6,137 nucleotides of DNA from Tissierellales bacterium (GTDB taxonomy: Bacteria; Bacillota_A; Clostridia; Tissierellales; JASKZW01). Every line of letters begins with the position of its first letter. The first letter of the stretch is position 1. Location of the stretch: assembly GCA_030147425.1 (NCBI GenBank), contig JASKZW010000034.1, forward strand, positions 1-6,137. Reading direction: 5' to 3'. Below the pieces are notes generated by a model. It saw nothing but the letters and a program-made list of their open reading frames with translations, was not told the origin of the DNA and made no database searches. The translations under genes and the position numbers were made by a program. This document shows positions 5,172-6,137 of the stretch, piece after piece.

Positions 5172-5858
5172 ATGACATATACTAATACATCAAGCGGAAT
5201 CTTTTTAGATAGACCTAATAGATTTATTGCTAATGTAAAAATTAATGATAAAGTTGAAAAAGTTCATGTTCGAAACACAGGCAGGTGTAAGGAAATCCTT
5301 AAACCTGGTACAAAGGTTATTTTAGAAAAAGCCAGTAATCCTAATAGAAAGACTAAATTTTCCCTTATATCAGCCTATAAGGAAGATATGATTATTAATA
5401 TAGATTCACAAATACCTAATAAGGTAGTTTATGATGGTATTTTAAATAATCAAGTAAAAGGATTAGAAAACTTAGATCTTTTAAAAAGAGAAGTAACTTT
5501 CTCTGACTCTCGCTTTGATTTATACTATGAAAAAGATGGTGTTAAAGGCTTTATTGAAGTAAAGGGTGTAACTCTTGAAAAAGATGGACTGGCTATGTTT
5601 CCTGATGCTCCTACAGAAAGAGGCCGTAAGCATATAGAAACACTTATAAGTACACTAGAACTAGGAATGAAACCTATAATCTTTTTTCTTATACAAATAA
5701 ATAACATAAAAGCTTTCAGACCTAATAAGGAAATGGATCCTAAATTTGCTGAAGCTTTAGATAAGGCTCAAAAAAAAGGTGTTAAAATATTAGCATACAA
5801 TTCTATAGTTGAAGAGTCTTCTATCAAGATAGGTGAAAAGATTGACTTTATGATATAA
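5172..5858 (+). CDS. sfsA: SfsA family DNA/RNA nuclease (sugar fermentation stimulation protein homologue)
   Basis: This 228-residue protein is near the family's usual length (E. coli SfsA about 234). It has an N-terminal OB-like domain with the conserved VRNTGRCKEILKPG segment (33-46). The C-terminal nuclease-like domain has SRFDLYY (113-119, D116), FIEVKGVTLE (127-136, E129 and K131) and the signature FPDAPTERGRKH (143-154). The D...ExK arrangement is that of the PD-(D/E)XK nuclease fold. The name comes from an E. coli maltose-metabolism phenotype, and the physiological role in Clostridia is not settled. The ATG at 5172 follows GGGGTGAT. The gene is monocistronic: it is divergent from the macro-domain gene and ends in a strong terminator that begins at its stop codon. 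Confidence 0.95.
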   Translation: MTYTNTSSGIFLDRPNRFIANVKINDKVEKVHVRNTGRCKEILKPGTKVILEKASNPNRKTKFSLISAYKEDMIINIDSQIPNKVVYDGILNNQVKGLENLDLLKREVTFSDSRFDLYYEKDGVKGFIEVKGVTLEKDGLAMFPDAPTERGRKHIETLISTLELGMKPIIFFLIQINNIKAFRPNKEMDPKFAEALDKAQKKGVKILAYNSIVEESSIKIGEKIDFMI

Positions 5859-5887
5859 AAAAACAGCAGATTATTCTGCTGTTTTTT
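5857..5887. terminator. Bidirectional terminator between sfsA and the tRNA cluster
   Basis: A perfect stem CAGCAGA (5864-5870) and TCTGCTG (5875-5881) encloses a TTAT loop. It is flanked by seven A residues (5857-5863) and six T residues (5882-5887). Both strands give a hairpin followed by a U-run, so it can end sfsA on the plus strand and the tRNA transcript on the minus strand. The A-run begins in the sfsA TAA stop. Confidence 0.92.
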
Positions 5888-5889
5888 CA

Positions 5890-5966
5890 TGGCGTACCCA
5901 GGAGGAGTTGAACCCCCAACCTTCTGATTCGTAGTCAGACACTCTATCCAGTTGAGCTATGGGTAC
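5890..5966 (-). tRNA. tRNA-Arg (anticodon ACG)
   Basis: The acceptor arms GTACCCA (5966-5960) and TGGGTAC (5900-5894) pair perfectly. The discriminator is G and CCA is encoded (5892-5890). The anticodon loop CTACGAA closed by TCTGA/TCAGA gives anticodon ACG, normally modified to ICG to read CGU, CGC and CGA. The T arm contains GGTTCAACTCC. It is the last tRNA of the visible cluster, 11 nt after tRNA-Cys and just before the terminator. Confidence 0.96.
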
Positions 5967-5977
5967 ATGTATTTAAT

Positions 5978-6051
5978 TGGAGGCGGCACCCAGATTTGAA
6001 CTGGGGGTAAAGGCTTTGCAGGCCTCTGCCTTACCACTTGGCTATGCCGCC
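5978..6051 (-). tRNA. tRNA-Cys (anticodon GCA)
   Basis: The acceptor arms GGCGGCA (6051-6045) and TGCCGCC (5988-5982) pair perfectly. The discriminator is U, as expected for tRNA-Cys, and CCA is encoded (5980-5978). The anticodon loop CTGCAAA gives GCA. The T loop is GTTCAAATC. It lies between tRNA-Gly (21 nt upstream) and tRNA-Arg (11 nt downstream) and is probably cut from the same precursor. Confidence 0.96.
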
Positions 6052-6072
6052 AAATAGATTTCTATACAAAAA

Positions 6073-6137
6073 TGGAGCGGGTGAAGGGAGTCGAACCCTC
6101 GCAACCAGCTTGGAAGGCTGGGGCTCTACCACTGAGC
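6073..6137 (-). tRNA. tRNA-Gly (anticodon UCC), 5' end beyond the window
   Basis: The visible part starts at the D stem (GCTCAGTGGTAGAGC). The anticodon loop CTTCCAA, closed by CCAGC/GCTGG, gives anticodon UCC. It continues through T arm GGGTTCGACTCCC to acceptor strand CACCCGC, discriminator U and encoded CCA (6075-6073). About 9 nt of the 5' end, including the 5' acceptor strand, lie past the right edge. Confidence 0.94.

Noticed and set aside
5525..5707. Minus-strand frame of 60 codons
   Set aside because: It is antisense to the conserved nuclease region of sfsA, whose reading frame is certain.
5890..6137. tRNA cluster as an integration site for a mobile element
   Set aside because: No integrase, repeated tRNA 3' fragment or foreign-looking genes are visible in the window.

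Overview
The window reads as chromosomal DNA from a low-GC, Gram-positive, Clostridia-like bacterium (Clostridiales or Tissierellales type). The evidence is AT-rich sequence, strong GGAGG-type ribosome sites, TTG starts, a lipoprotein with a lipobox, tRNA genes with CCA encoded, and gene families typical of that group. I cannot name a species.

Region 1 (1-1079, minus strand) is the head of a ruvC-ruvA pair, which encodes Holliday-junction processing proteins. ruvA runs off the left edge. Region 2 (1080-3868, minus strand) is a closely spaced run read in the order metallo-beta-lactamase-fold lipoprotein (ComEC/Rec2-like, with an Ada-like C-terminal zinc module), DUF3006 protein, unrecognised 243-residue protein, CBS-CBS-ACT protein. 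A plausible extended -10 promoter lies ahead of the lipoprotein gene and a small hairpin plus U-run lies after the CBS-ACT gene. That hairpin is only about 25 nt before ruvC, so ruvCA may depend partly on readthrough from this operon.

Region 3 (3869-5171) holds two minus-strand genes, a macro-domain ADP-ribosyl hydrolase followed by a zinc-dependent phospholipase C-fold protein. A terminator that overlaps the last stop codon closes the region. The macro-domain gene is divergent from sfsA, and the 77-bp spacer between them carries promoter-like elements for both strands. Region 4 (5172-6137) holds plus-strand sfsA (DNA/RNA nuclease family), a strong bidirectional terminator, and a minus-strand tRNA cluster transcribed Gly(UCC)-Cys(GCA)-Arg(ACG). 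The Gly gene is cut by the right edge.

No mobile element, CRISPR array or phage gene is visible, and no gene-free stretch exceeds 300 bases. Most of the window is ordinary core and accessory housekeeping. The points most worth a second look are the start codon and modified zinc module of the lipoprotein, the unrecognised tyrosine-rich protein, the signal-less phospholipase C-fold protein, and the terminator-like hairpin just before ruvC.
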